Shown: positions 17,161-26,184, numbered from the stretch's first letter. The stretch: DNA of 34,579 nucleotides from Prasinococcaceae sp. CCMP 1430 (GCA_013416795.1 RQSC01000056.1:1-34579); one strand, 5' to 3'. A program made the numbers and translations. The notes: a model not told the origin generated them from the sequence alone.

Positions 17161-19107
17161 ATGCTCTCGCCGAGCGCGACGAGGGAGCTCTGCACGCCGG
17201 GCGGCGGCACGGGCGAGCGGCGCGTGACGCGGCAGTCGCCGCACGCGTTCAAATTGGTTTCGCAGGCGGGAAAGGCGCAGCGCGGCGCGGCGGCCGCCGG
17301 CGCGGCCAGCGGCGGCCCGGCGGAGCAGGGTGCGGCAGCGGAGGTTCAGACGCCCCTCCTGATGGCGACCGCGGCGGCTCTCCAGCAGCAGCAGCAGCAG
17401 CAGCAGCAGCGTGGCGGCCGGATTCCGGCAATGCCGTCGCTCGTGGGTGTGCCAGTCGCGGTGGCGGCACCGGTGGCTGCCGTGAGCCGGGAGGCCGACG
17501 GTGGCCTGTTCGTGTCGCCGTTGGCCGGCCCGACGACCGCCCCAAACTCAGTGGAGCCCACGCCCACATCGCGCGCAGGGGGCGCCGAGGCGGTCGGCCC
17601 GGCGACCGAGCTGAAGAAGCCCTACAGCCGCAAGGACAAGAGCCTCGGACTGCTGTGCGAGAACTTCCTGTACCTGTACGGCGACGGCAACGAGGGCGTC
17701 ATCAGCATCGACACGACGGCGCAGCGGCTGGGCGTCGAGCGTCGGCGCATCTACGACATCGTCAACGTGCTCGAGTCGCTGCGGATCGTACAGCGGCAGG
17801 CGAAGAATCGCTACGAGTGGAACGGGCTGGCCAAGATGCGCTCGCACCTCGCCGACCTCAGGCGGCAGGGCAAGGAGGAGTTCGGCGCCGCGCTCGCGAA
17901 GCACGGGCTCGGGCTGAGCAGTCCGGCGGCCGACCAGGAGAACCGCGAAGTGGTGAGCGCGACTCCTGTGCCGCCGGAGCTGGAGAACGGCCAGGCGCAG
18001 GGAGGGGAGCGCCAGGCGCTGGGTGGGTCGGAGGACGTCGCTGCGGACTCGGACGCGGAGGGAGCGCCCGAAGGGGCGAGCGGGAGCCGCTCCGGCCGCC
18101 GGAAGAGCGCCGGTAGCGACGCCCGCCGCGAGAAGAGCCTGGGCCTGCTGAGCACTAAGTTCATCATGCTCTTCCTGGCGTGCGGGGATGACCCAGTCAG
18201 CCTGGACACCTCCGCCAGCGTCCTCCTCGGGGGCACGCCCAGCGCGAACGACCTGAAGACCAAGGTGCGCCGACTCTACGACATCGCCAACATCCTCGTG
18301 AGCCTGCGCCTGATTCAGAAGGTGACCAGCGACGACTGCCGCAAGCCTTCGTTCCAGTGGCTGCGCACGGAGGAGACCATCGAGCCGGCGAACGCGAAGG
18401 ACGACCTGTGCAAATTTCTCGGGGTGCGCTGCCCGGATGCGGAGGTTGCCATGAACACCCCCGCGCCACGCCGCGGCACGACCAAGGTCGGGTCCGCCAG
18501 GGCTGACGGTGGCGCGACGGGCAGCGCCGGACGCCGCCGTCCTCGCGCGGGGGCGTCCGATGCGCAGGGAGGCAAGCGCAAAGCGGTGGGCACGCCCGCC
18601 GCCGGCGGCCCGAAGCGCCAGCGCAAGCGCGCAACGCTGTCGACGCTCGCGGGCCCCAACGGCGCCGCGCAGGTGGCTGCTGAGACGAGCAAGCCGACGA
18701 AGAAGGCGAAGCAGGAAGCCTCGGCAACAGACGCGTTTGCGGCGGCTGCGGCTGCGCCGGCGAGTGCGGCGTTCCACCTGCCCGGCATGGTGCCAGGTTC
18801 GATGCCCATGCTGCCAGGAATGCCCGTGCCCATGCCCATGCCGCAGGGTCCATCGGCCAAGGGTGGCGTGGCGGGCCAGGCTGACTTCAACCTATACATG
18901 GCCAACGCATACATGTACCAGTGGATGGCAATGCAGCAAGTGCAGCAGCAACAGGCGGGCACCGCTGTCCCCGCAGCCGCGGCGGCGGCGATGGCAGCAG
19001 CGGCGGTGGGCGCGCAGAGGCCGTCACCCGAGGTGGCAGCTGCGGCGGACGCGGCCCTGGCGGATGCGGCGAAGACGCTCGCCAAGGTAGCAGACGTCGC
19101 TCGTTGA
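17161..19107 (+). CDS. Atypical E2F transcription factor with two DNA-binding domains (E2F7/8 or DEL type)
   Basis: One 648-residue open frame with no intron. Two winged-helix E2F/DP domains are visible. The first, about residues 157-225, has KSLGLLCENFLYLY and RRIYDIVNVLESL. The second, about 320-402, has KSLGLLSTKFIMLF and RRLYDIANILVSL. The RRxYDI motif contacts the TTTSSCGC element. There is no clear dimerisation, marked-box or Rb-binding region, so it should bind DNA without DP, as E2F7/8 and plant DEL proteins do, usually repressing cell-cycle and endocycle genes. A Gln run (CAG repeat) lies near residues 75-83, and the C-terminal third is Ala/Pro/Met/Gln-rich. The start is uncertain: the ATG at 17161 gives an N-terminus of low complexity, and an ATG at 17362 just before the Gln run would leave consensus E2F and CCAAT elements upstream. 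Confidence 0.9.
   Translation: MLSPSATRELCTPGGGTGERRVTRQSPHAFKLVSQAGKAQRGAAAAGAASGGPAEQGAAAEVQTPLLMATAAALQQQQQQQQQRGGRIPAMPSLVGVPVAVAAPVAAVSREADGGLFVSPLAGPTTAPNSVEPTPTSRAGGAEAVGPATELKKPYSRKDKSLGLLCENFLYLYGDGNEGVISIDTTAQRLGVERRRIYDIVNVLESLRIVQRQAKNRYEWNGLAKMRSHLADLRRQGKEEFGAALAKHGLGLSSPAADQENREVVSATPVPPELENGQAQGGERQALGGSEDVAADSDAEGAPEGASGSRSGRRKSAGSDARREKSLGLLSTKFIMLFLACGDDPVSLDTSASVLLGGTPSANDLKTKVRRLYDIANILVSLRLIQKVTSDDCRKPSFQWLRTEETIEPANAKDDLCKFLGVRCPDAEVAMNTPAPRRGTTKVGSARADGGATGSAGRRRPRAGASDAQGGKRKAVGTPAAGGPKRQRKRATLSTLAGPNGAAQVAAETSKPTKKAKQEASATDAFAAAAAAPASAAFHLPGMVPGSMPMLPGMPVPMPMPQGPSAKGGVAGQADFNLYMANAYMYQWMAMQQVQQQQAGTAVPAAAAAAMAAAAVGAQRPSPEVAAAADAALADAAKTLAKVADVAR
17253..17273 (+). promoter_or_regulatory. 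Inverted CCAAT box next to a canonical E2F site
   Basis: ATTGG (inverted CCAAT) at 17253-17257 is followed at 17265-17273 by GGCGGGAAA, the complement of TTTCCCGCC. Both lie within the first 38 codons if the ATG at 17161 is used, but become promoter elements if translation starts at 17362. Motif match only. Confidence 0.35.
17382..17409 (+). repeat. CAG trinucleotide repeat coding for polyglutamine
   Basis: An uninterrupted CAG run in frame in the E2F gene, encoding about nine Gln residues. Confidence 0.9.
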
Positions 19108-19356
19108 CCCGTTCGTCCCAAGGCGACGGCGCTGTGGCAGCCCACGCGCGAGAATCTCTCCACAGCCAACCCGCGCATAAGGCGGACGCTGCCGACTGTG
19201 GGGCCCGAAACGACATTAAATACAGCCACGCCGAGCCAGGTCCACCTGGCGGGTGGCCCAATGCCGAGAAACAATTGATGCTTGACGACTCACTGAGAGT
19301 GCCCCGCCCAATGGCCGACTAGAGTGAAGCGCAAGCACAGCTATTTTACAACGGCG
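19108..19356. other. Convergent intergenic region
   Basis: 249 bases between the stops of the E2F gene (+) and the TLC gene (-). An AT-rich element, CATTAAATACA, about 105 bases after the E2F stop may be part of its 3' processing signal. No gene seen. Confidence 0.4.
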
Positions 19357-20515
19357 TTAGTCGGCGCGCCTGGCTTTGGCTCGCATGGCGGTCGCCAAAG
19401 CAGCTTGCCGGGATCGACCGCCCCCTCTCCCCTTCTGGGTGAGCATGAGATGCAGAAACAGGCAGTTGAAGCCGAGCAGGCTCAACTGGCAGAACATGCA
19501 CATGCGGATCTCGAGGTCGCTGTACCTTCCAGGCTCCTCAATCAGCGCGTCCCAGAAGATCTGCCAGCGGGATGGGGGGCGAGTGCAGGTTGCACGTTGT
19601 CGAGGCGGCGCCCAGCACGAGCGGGCGAGCGAGTGAGCGAGCGAGCGCGGCCACGTGCGCCAGCATCGCAACGCTCGTCACCAGCCATCGCTCTTGTGCG
19701 CGCTGCGCGGCCGGGCAGGGCAGCAGCGGCGCCTCTCAACGCACGGGCGCGCAAAAGCACACTTAGTACGCCGGGCGCGCCGCACCTTGGTAAATATAGG
19801 GTAGGCGATCATCCTGAGCGCGATGAACGTGCTCCAGTGCAGGAATGTCACGAGGGCCTTCGCGCCCCTGTGTTGAAAGCGCACAGTGCGCTTGAAGGTC
19901 AGGATCACTGTGTTAATCTCCACGAGTCCGTCGTAGCAAGTGTAAAGCCCGTGCTCGGGGAAGCGGACGGGATGGAGGATGAGCAGTGCCGTCACGACCT
20001 GCGCGCAAGCACAGCAGCAACGATGGTGCGGGCGCAGGCGAGCGGGCGCGCCCACGCACGCGCGGGTCGTGCGACGAGCGCGCGTCCGAGTCAGATGCGA
20101 GTGGCGGGCGTGCGCACGTCGTGCGATCTAGCCGGCGAGGTAGGAAAGGTGGAGAGGCGCGGACGCGCGCGAATGTGCGCAGCAGGCGGCGGTGGCGCGG
20201 TCGAGCACGCACGTGGTGCACGAGCACGAGCGGTGCCTTTGGCACGCACTGCGGCTGCAGGCATATCCAGATGAAGTCAAAGACGATGTACGCGAGGAAT
20301 ATGCACGACAGCACCAGGTTTGGGACGAGCTCGGCACCGCACGCGCCGAAGACCGACGCCGTCGCGAGCCATGGGAGTATGTACAGGTTCATCATGTCGT
20401 GGTTGCGCTTGGCGCTGTCCGCCGACTCGGACGACAGGCGCTGGAGGAGGTACAGGTCCCCGCTGCCGAAGCCACCCGCACCGCGGCGCATGCTCATTTC
20501 GCCGCCGCTGCCCAT
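19357..20515 (-). CDS. TLC-domain multi-pass membrane protein, three exons
   Basis: Exons are complement 20213-20515, 19786-19998 and 19357-19560, together 239 residues. All three junctions are phase 0 with GTGCGT or GTGCGG donors and CAG acceptors. The spliced protein shows several membrane segments and the TLC (TRAM-LAG1-CLN8) pattern: a conserved HH (LVLVHHVVTALLIL), then the Glu-Asn-Thr segment GLVEINTVILTFK, then the Arg-containing helix STFIALRMIAYPIF, and a final hydrophobic helix (LSLLGFNCLFLHLML). TLC proteins include ceramide synthases and lipid-sensing or trafficking factors of the ER and plasma membrane. There is no homeobox or Lag1 motif, so it is closer to the small TLCD/TMEM56-like group by length. 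It shares a 151-base divergent upstream region with the CRAL-TRIO gene. Confidence 0.8.
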
Positions 20516-20666
20516 GTTCGCACCGATGGGAGCGACCGATGACCACCACCCAAGCTGGAGCCCCGCTTGAGGGCGGCCCGCCCGCCCAGTCCACCCCGCT
20601 CCAACCTGCAGTCCAACTCCCCACATCCCTCTCCCTTCTTCCTCCAAGAGCCAGCGCGCGTCGGGC
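20516..20666. promoter_or_regulatory. Short divergent promoter region
   Basis: 151 bases separate the ATGs of the TLC gene (-) and the CRAL-TRIO gene (+). Promoter activity in both directions is inferred from position; I see no TATA box. Confidence 0.4.
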
Positions 20667-21238
20667 ATGCGCGTTGAGCGCGACGCCAGCGGGGCCATCG
20701 TGCTGCCCGAGCTCGCGCCGCTCGCGATCAACGCCGTGCCGCCCGAGACCGTCGCCGAGCTTCGGCGGGCGCTCGACGACCTCATCGGCGAGGGGTCCGA
20801 GGAGCGCTGCCCGTACGGCGCGGAGGCACACGACGAATGGCGGCGATACTGCACCGATGCGCAGATCGCGCGATTCGCCAAGGCCGACGGCCTCAACCTC
20901 AAGAAGGCCGAGGCGCGCGCGCGCGCGACGCTGCGGTGGCGCGCCGAGTACGGCGCGTCGCGGCGCGTGTGCGTCGCCTGCCGCGACCGCTCGCCGCGCT
21001 CGCACTACATGCAGCACGTCGGCTTCGACCGCTTCGGCCGCGCGGTGGTCTACTCGTGCTACAAGTGGGCGCTCAACGTGAACGTCCCCGACAACATCGA
21101 GCACATGGTCATGTGCCTCGAGCGGGTGTGCGCCGCCATGGACAGCGCGTACGGCCCGCCCGAGAAGCGCCAGGAGCGCTGCGTGTGGATCATGGACTTC
21201 TGGGGCTTCGGCATGCGCAACATGAACCCCGCGCAGGG
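20667..21238 (+). CDS. CRAL-TRIO (Sec14-like) lipid-transfer protein, first exon only
   Basis: ATG at 20667. After about 50 residues comes a CRAL-TRIO N-terminal segment: DAQIARFAKADGLNLKKAEA leading to ATLRWRAEYG. The lipid-binding domain then begins with HYMQHVGFDRFGRAVVY, a run of about 28 residues, and RCVWIMDFWGFGMRNMNP. These match Sec14-like proteins that carry phosphatidylinositol or other lipids between membranes. The exon most likely ends at 21238, before GTGAGGGCG. The rest of the gene would fall in the sequencing gap that begins 55 bases later. About 190 residues are visible, where whole Sec14-like proteins have 250-400. The open frame continuing through the run of n is an artefact. 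Confidence 0.82.
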
Positions 21239-21293
21239 TGAGGGCGCGGGTGCCGGCGCACGCGGGCGCCGGACGCGCGCGCGGGCGCCCGCC

Positions 21294-21687
21294 NNNNNNN
21301 NNNNNNNNNNNNNNNNNNNNNNNNNNNNNNNNNNNNNNNNNNNNNNNNNNNNNNNNNNNNNNNNNNNNNNNNNNNNNNNNNNNNNNNNNNNNNNNNNNNN
21401 NNNNNNNNNNNNNNNNNNNNNNNNNNNNNNNNNNNNNNNNNNNNNNNNNNNNNNNNNNNNNNNNNNNNNNNNNNNNNNNNNNNNNNNNNNNNNNNNNNNN
21501 NNNNNNNNNNNNNNNNNNNNNNNNNNNNNNNNNNNNNNNNNNNNNNNNNNNNNNNNNNNNNNNNNNNNNNNNNNNNNNNNNNNNNNNNNNNNNNNNNNNN
21601 NNNNNNNNNNNNNNNNNNNNNNNNNNNNNNNNNNNNNNNNNNNNNNNNNNNNNNNNNNNNNNNNNNNNNNNNNNNNNNNNNNNNNNN
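21294..21687. other. Assembly gap of 394 undetermined bases
   Basis: A continuous run of n. It separates the first exon of the CRAL-TRIO gene from the 3' end of a different gene, so it hides the 3' end of one and the 5' end of the other. The true gap must be longer than shown, since half a CRAL-TRIO domain and an N-terminus with targeting peptide are missing. Confidence 0.95.
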
Positions 21688-22152
21688 CGGCGGGGCGCGC
21701 GGCGGCGGTCGCGCGCGACTCGGGCGGCGGCTTCTGGGCGGGCGCGCTGGTGGGCGGCGTCCTGGGTGGGGTGGCGGCGTACGTGTTCGCGCCGCAGATC
21801 TCCAAGTTCCTGCTCGGCGAGGACGGCGAGGCCGACGACATCGGCGGCGTCGAGGAGACAAACACGAAGCTCACCGGCGAGATCGCCGCGCTCAACAGGT
21901 GCGCGCGCAAGCGCGGGCCACTCCCTCGTGCCTCCATCGGGCCCGACACCCCCACGACCACCCGTGATGCTGACTCGACGCCAACACCGCCTGCATCGCC
22001 CGCGCTGCCCGCGCCGCCGGGCGCACTGCTGCGCGGATTGGCGCGCGCGCAGGGAGATCGACACCGTGAAGGCGCAGATGGGCACCAAGATGGAGGCCGA
22101 GAAGACCATCAAGAGCGTCATGGACGACACGCTCGGCCAGGCATCGATCTGA
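21688..22152 (+). CDS. Plastid-envelope-like (YtxH-type) membrane protein, 3' part, two exons
   Basis: The 5' end is lost in the gap. Exons are 21688-21898 and 22053-22152; the 154-base intron (GTGCGC to GCGCAG) splits an Arg codon in phase 2. Visible protein: a Gly-rich membrane segment GGGFWAGALVGGVLGGVAAYVFAPQISKFLLG, summarised by its APQISK motif, followed by a charged helix (EETNTKLTGEIAALNR, then DTVKAQMGTKMEAEKT). This resembles small plant proteins of the chloroplast inner envelope with the pattern GG-x-G-YAPQISKAL. The role is unknown in that family; anchoring or membrane organisation is only a guess. Being a different family from the CRAL-TRIO exon upstream, it is treated as a separate gene. 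Confidence 0.6.
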   Translation, partial: RRGARRRSRATRAAASGRARWWAASWVGWRRTCSRRRSPSSCSARTARPTTSAASRRQTRSSPARSPRSTGARASAGHSLVPPSGPTPPRPPVMLTRRQHRLHRPRCPRRRAHCCADWRARREIDTVKAQMGTKMEAEKTIKSVMDDTLGQASI

Positions 22153-22611
22153 GTGGCAGCCGCGCAGGCGCAGGTAGCGCGCGCGCCAGTGCGCGCCGAG
22201 CCCGCGCCCGGCCAGAGAGGCGGCGGCGCTTCCGCGCGAGAGCGGCACTGTCTTCGCTAACGCTCAGAGCGTGGACGTGACACGACAACGACGCCCGGCG
22301 GCAGGCCCACGCGCAGCGCCTGCGGCGCACAACGCTGCGCTGCCGCCTACTACGCATCCCACGGCGCGAGTGTTTGTGGTTCGCCGACAGCCCGCCCGCT
22401 GTCCACGCCTTGCGCTTTCTGCCCGCCCGCCTCGAAATTCGTCCATGATGTCGCGTAGCGGGTCCCCGCAGACCGCAAAGCCCCGCGCGCCCGCGCAGCT
22501 CCCGGCCGATCGCGAGCGCCCATCATTGGCGATCGATGCGCCTGCGGCGCCGCGCCACACCGCCCCCTCGCTTCCCACGGCGATCGCGCGCGCGCGCGCG
22601 GCCCGCCCGCC
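22153..22611. other. Intergenic region without a recognisable gene
   Basis: About 460 bases. It contains an alternating GC tract (about 22586-22601) and open frames with Arg/Ala-rich low-complexity products only. I see no conserved domain on either strand. Confidence 0.5.
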
Positions 22612-22974
22612 ACGCAGCCCCATATATTCGGACGACGACACCATCCGCGCCAGATAGGCGGAGAGGCCGCCCACCGGCGGCGCGATCGACATGTCGTTGT
22701 CGTTGAGGATCACCACCAGGCGATTCCCCGCCGCCTCGGCATTGTTCATCGCCTCATAGGCCATGCCCGCCGACATCGAGCCGTCGCCGATGACGGCAAT
22801 GCCACGCCCGGGCCGATTTGCCAGCTTGTTGGCGACCGCAAAACCCAGCGCCGCGCTGATCGAGGTGGAGCTGTGGGCCGCGCCGAACGGGTCATATTCG
22901 CTTTCGCTGCGCTTGGTAAAGCCAGACAGGCCGCCGCCCATGCGCAAGGTGCGGATGCGGTCGCGCCGCCCCGT
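22612..22974 (-). pseudogene. dxs: Isolated internal fragment of alphaproteobacterial-type DXS (1-deoxy-D-xylulose-5-phosphate synthase)
   Basis: 121 codons in one frame match the thiamine-diphosphate domain of DXS, the first enzyme of the MEP isoprenoid pathway: [45 protein letters not shown], the ThDP motif [17 protein letters not shown], and [20 protein letters not shown]. The wording is that of alphaproteobacteria rather than plant or cyanobacterial plastid forms. It covers roughly a fifth of a 620-640-residue enzyme. The sequence around it on both sides is unrelated and rich in simple repeats, and no other DXS exons are found in the window. Its codons differ from the neighbours (TAT, AAT, GAA, AAA used freely). 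The edges happen to have AG before and GT after, so a real exon cannot be excluded, but a foreign fragment is more likely. Confidence 0.85.
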
Positions 22975-23042
22975 CTGCAGTGCCTTGACCGGGTTCCCCG
23001 AGTCGGCGCTGGCAGAGCGCGACCGCGCGCGTGTGTGCACGC

Positions 23043-23180
23043 GGTGTGTGTGTGTGTGTGTTGGGGGGGGGGGAGGGGCGCGTGTGTGCCTGCGCGCCTG
23101 CACGCATACCACAACACGTTTGCTCGGCGTCGGTGTGTGCGTGTGTGTGAGAGAGGGGGGGAGAGCGAGAGCGCACGAGC
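23043..23180. repeat. Simple-repeat tract: GT repeats, a G run and GA repeats
   Basis: GTGTGTGTGTGTGT followed by a run of 11 or so G, later more GT repeats, then GAGAGAG with a G run and GAGAGCGAGAGCG. It lies between the DXS fragment and the start of the MGCGAS protein. Such tracts are frequent in introns and flanks across this window. Confidence 0.85.
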
Positions 23181-23238
23181 GCGCTGGTGCGCTGGTGCGT
23201 GACTGTGCGCACGCGGGTGCGCGCGCGGGTGCGCGGCG

Positions 23239-24423
23239 ATGGGCTGCGGCGCGAGTACGCCGGCCGTGACCTCGCCCATCCCGCCGGCTCCCGCGCCGAC
23301 GAGAGTCGAGCAAGTTGCGACTGGTGATGCCGAGGTTTCGGCCGAGGACGAGCAGCGCGCCGCGCTCGCCGGCGGGCCGCCGGGTGCCCTGGCCGCGCTC
23401 AGCAAGTATGACAACGCGACCGCCCCGCCGGTGCCGCCACGCGCGTTCAGGGACATGACCGCGCCGGCGCCCGCCGGCGCGGATGACCACGACGCGGAAA
23501 TCGACGACCTGATCGCGTCCGAGGCCGCGGCTGAGTCTGCGGCGCTCGCGACCAACGCAGCCGGCCCGGAGCCTGGCGCCGAGGCCGGCGCCGCACACAC
23601 ACACGCGCCCGAGCAGGGCGGCGCCCGCGCCGCCTCCCCCGACGCCGACTTCGACGTCGACGCCATGCTGCGCGAAACGGACGAGTCGGTGGAGCGCCTG
23701 CTCGGCCTAGAGGCGCCGGAGGCGGAGGCGCAACAGCAGCAGCAGGTATGGTCCTCGCCAGCACGCGCGCACGCGAACGCGCGCACTCGCGCACGTGCTT
23801 ACATGCACGCAAACGCGCGCAAGCGCTCCCCCTTCCCCAACCAACACACACACACACGTGCGCGCACACGCGCACACGCGCACACGCACTCATATACTTC
23901 CACGCACGCGCGGCTGCAGGCCGGTGGTCCGTCCCACGCACATCTCCCCCCGCCGACCAACTCTCGGGACGCGGCGTTCCACTCAATCCTGGGCGCGTAC
24001 GGTGGCGCCGCGGCCGTGAACGACGGCGGCGGCGACCACTATGAGCACCGCTACCGCGGCACCGATGGTAGCCTCGCGGCGCTCGCGCACAGGCCGGTGT
24101 TTGCCGCCCCAGGCGATGACGACGACGACCTCGACGAGCTCGACCTCGCCTCGCCGCAGGCGCAGGTGTCGCCGCCGCAACCGCCTCCGCGCGCGCACAC
24201 ACACGCACCGCACGGCGGCGGCGACGCGGGCGTGGGCTTCGGCTTTGGCGGAGGGGGTGGTGTGGCGCAGAGCGGCAGCGCGGATCTTGGGTTGGGCATG
24301 GGCTTTGGCGGCGCGGGCGGCCTCCCCCCCATCAAACCGAAAAGCTCGGGGATGTGGGACCTTGACGCGGACGACCTCGCATACGAGGAGGTGGGCGGCG
24401 CGTCGGAGGTCGTGTCCTTCTGA
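23239..24423 (+). CDS. Acidic protein with predicted N-terminal myristoyl/palmitoyl anchor, two exons
   Basis: Exons are 23239-23745 and 23920-24423, giving 336 residues. It begins MGCGAS: Gly2 with Ser6 fits N-myristoylation and Cys3 fits palmitoylation, predicting a lipid-anchored membrane protein, possibly flagellar or plasma membrane. The rest is largely disordered: acidic stretches ([30 protein letters not shown]), Pro-rich and Gly-rich segments (GFGFGGGGG), and near the end the short motif [17 protein letters not shown] recognise no domain. The intron at 23746-23919 (GTATGG to GCTGCAG, 174 bases, phase 0) is a multiple of three and has no stop. Retaining it would insert 58 His/Arg/Ala/Thr-rich residues, mostly from CA repeats; splicing is favoured because the insert is low complexity. 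Confidence 0.7.
   Translation: MGCGASTPAVTSPIPPAPAPTRVEQVATGDAEVSAEDEQRAALAGGPPGALAALSKYDNATAPPVPPRAFRDMTAPAPAGADDHDAEIDDLIASEAAAESAALATNAAGPEPGAEAGAAHTHAPEQGGARAASPDADFDVDAMLRETDESVERLLGLEAPEAEAQQQQQVWSSPARAHANARTRARAYMHANARKRSPFPNQHTHTRARTRAHAHTHSYTSTHARLQAGGPSHAHLPPPTNSRDAAFHSILGAYGGAAAVNDGGGDHYEHRYRGTDGSLAALAHRPVFAAPGDDDDDLDELDLASPQAQVSPPQPPPRAHTHAPHGGGDAGVGFGFGGGGGVAQSGSADLGLGMGFGGAGGLPPIKPKSSGMWDLDADDLAYEEVGGASEVVSF
23746..23919 (+). other. Stop-free intron of 174 bases with CA/CG-rich repeats
   Basis: Donor GTATGG after a CAG run, acceptor GGCTGCAG. It contains ACACACAC and GCGCACAC repeats. Length divisible by three and open in frame, so retention would not be caught by nonsense-mediated decay. 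Confidence 0.65.
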
Positions 24424-24667
24424 GAGCACGCGCAAGCTCACGTGCGCATCCACACTCGCGCTCTCTCTCGCGCACACACACACGCAGGCACATGTGTGCT
24501 TTCTGAGCGCCCAGTCGTTCGTCGCGCGGGCGCAAGTGCACGCATGTATTGCGTGGTAATAGACGCCGCGCACGTGGCTTGCTGCAGGCAAGTATGGTAC
24601 AAGGAGGCAGCGTGTGTGTGCGCGTGCGCGCGCGCGCGCGCATGGCCTGCGAAGGCAGGAGGTGCGA

Positions 24668-25926
24668 CTACTGCAGCCGCAGCTGCGCCTCGGAGGCGGC
24701 TTGCTGCCTCGCCCTCGCGGCCTCCGCCGCGAGCGCGACCTCCTGCGCCGCGCGCGCCCGCCGCGGCAGCGCCTCGCCGACGCTCAGAGCCACGAACGCC
24801 TCGGCCTTGGCGAGTTGCACCTCCGCGATGGCAAGGCCGCCCAGCGGAGACAGCGGCGCGCTGTAGCGCACGAGCTTGAGGAGCTGGCCATTGGTCGCCT
24901 TGGACGCGTTTCCCCCCAGTCGTGAGTAGCTGCGAGGATGTGCGTGTGTTTGTGTGTTTGTTTGTGTATGTGTGTGTGTGCGCGAGAGAGAGAGAGAGAG
25001 GAGGCAAGCGTGAGTGCGTGCAATACCGTTCAGCGCAGGGTGTCAGCTTCGGCGCGCCTGTGCGCATGCTCGTGGCGTAACAGAGCGGGCGACATTGATG
25101 CTGCTGTCAGGCGCTGCGGTGGCACGCCGCTCGTGCGCTGCGCTTGGTGGCGCAGCCTCACCACTTGACGAGCAGCGGTAGCCGCAGCTGCGGCATCTCC
25201 TCTTGCGGCAGCGCCGCCCCCCGGGCGTCTGCAGCCACGCGCGTGCTCACGAGCAGCTCGAGCGCGTGGCGGTCGTTGCGGCTCGCGCTCGGCGGCAGGT
25301 CGCACTCCCATGTCCCCACCGACCAGCCCGTGACGTCCGACGCACCCCCGCCGCCGCCGCCGCTGCTGCTGCTGCTGCCGTCGCATGCGCGCATGGACAA
25401 TGACGCCTCGCCCGCAATGCCCCCGCCCGTGCCGCGCGTGTTGACGCCTAGCGATCCGCCGCCCCCGGCGGACGCTGCGCGCGCGCCATCAAGCGCCGTC
25501 ACGTTGATCACCTCCACAGCTGTCACGTCGAGTGCGTCCCATGCGCCACTGCAGGCGCGGGTGTGTTTATGGGTGTTGCAAGAGCACCCAGACAAGCAGG
25601 AGCGACGGTGCGCGCGTCAGTGCCGCGCAGCGTGGATGCGGGCTGCGCCCAACGCCATGGGCGTGCGCGAGAGGATGCCGCGCGCACACCGCGGACCTTC
25701 CCCTTCTCCTTGCCCTTGCACTCAGAGCGATTGCGTACATCGCGCGCTCGAACAGCTTGAGCGTCGTGCTGGCGTGCGTGAAGCGCGCGCCGTCGGGCTT
25801 GAAGACGGCAGCGCGCGCATCCACGGCGCTCGGCGCGTTGCCCGCAGGCCCGCCGGGCGCTCCACCCTCGCCGAGCGCCTCGACCGCGAGCGACAACGAG
25901 ACGCGATCGTGCAGGAGGGACGCCAT
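24668..25926 (-). CDS. Unrecognised protein, at least three exons
   Basis: The best-supported exons are complement 25162-25548 and 24668-24929, joined by a 232-base intron (24930-25161, GTGAGG to CTCGCAG) that keeps the frame. Upstream, an ATG at 25926 opens a coherent exon (MASLLHDRVSLSLAVEALGE, then FTHASTTLKLFERAMYAIAL). The join from there to 25548 must be phase 2 and could use GTACGC within that last segment, but it is not certain, and further upstream exons are possible. The middle exon has VTAVEVINVTALDG, a Ser/Gly run coded by CTG/CCG repeats, then WECDLPPSASRNDRHALELL and PQLRLPLLVK. The last exon ends in an Ala/Gln/Glu-rich helix. I do not recognise the family; beta-rich then helical composition is all that can be said. 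Confidence 0.5.
24930..25161 (-). other. Intron with GT/GA repeats in the unrecognised minus-strand gene
   Basis: Minus-strand donor GTGAGG, acceptor CTCGCAG. On the plus strand 24941-25002 is TG-rich followed by GAGAGAGAG. Removing the intron joins codon TG|C in phase 2. Confidence 0.6.
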
Positions 25927-26184
25927 CTCGACCCCCGAAGCGCCCGGCCGCGCAGCGCGGGGCCCCCGGCGGGCGCACTGTGCCGCAGTGCCACTGCCAC
26001 ACTTCGCGCACGTGCTGGCGGCCTGGGCGTACGCGCGCGGGCGCGCGCTGGCGCAAACGCAAGCGCGCCCAGTGCGAGACCTGGGCGCGTGGGACTAGGC
26101 GCAAGCGCGCACGGCGGCGGCCTGAGCACCGCTTCGCGCGCGTAGCAGGCCTACGCCGGGGCGCCGCCGACCCGCTGCGACGCA

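Noticed and set aside
20667-22280. 537-codon frame spanning the gap
   Set aside because: It exists only because n is translated as X; the parts belong to different families and splice sites end each one.
22264-23604. 446-codon minus-strand frame containing the DXS segment
   Set aside because: Only the middle 121 codons resemble DXS; both ends are low-complexity translation of repeats and unrelated DNA, so it is not one protein.
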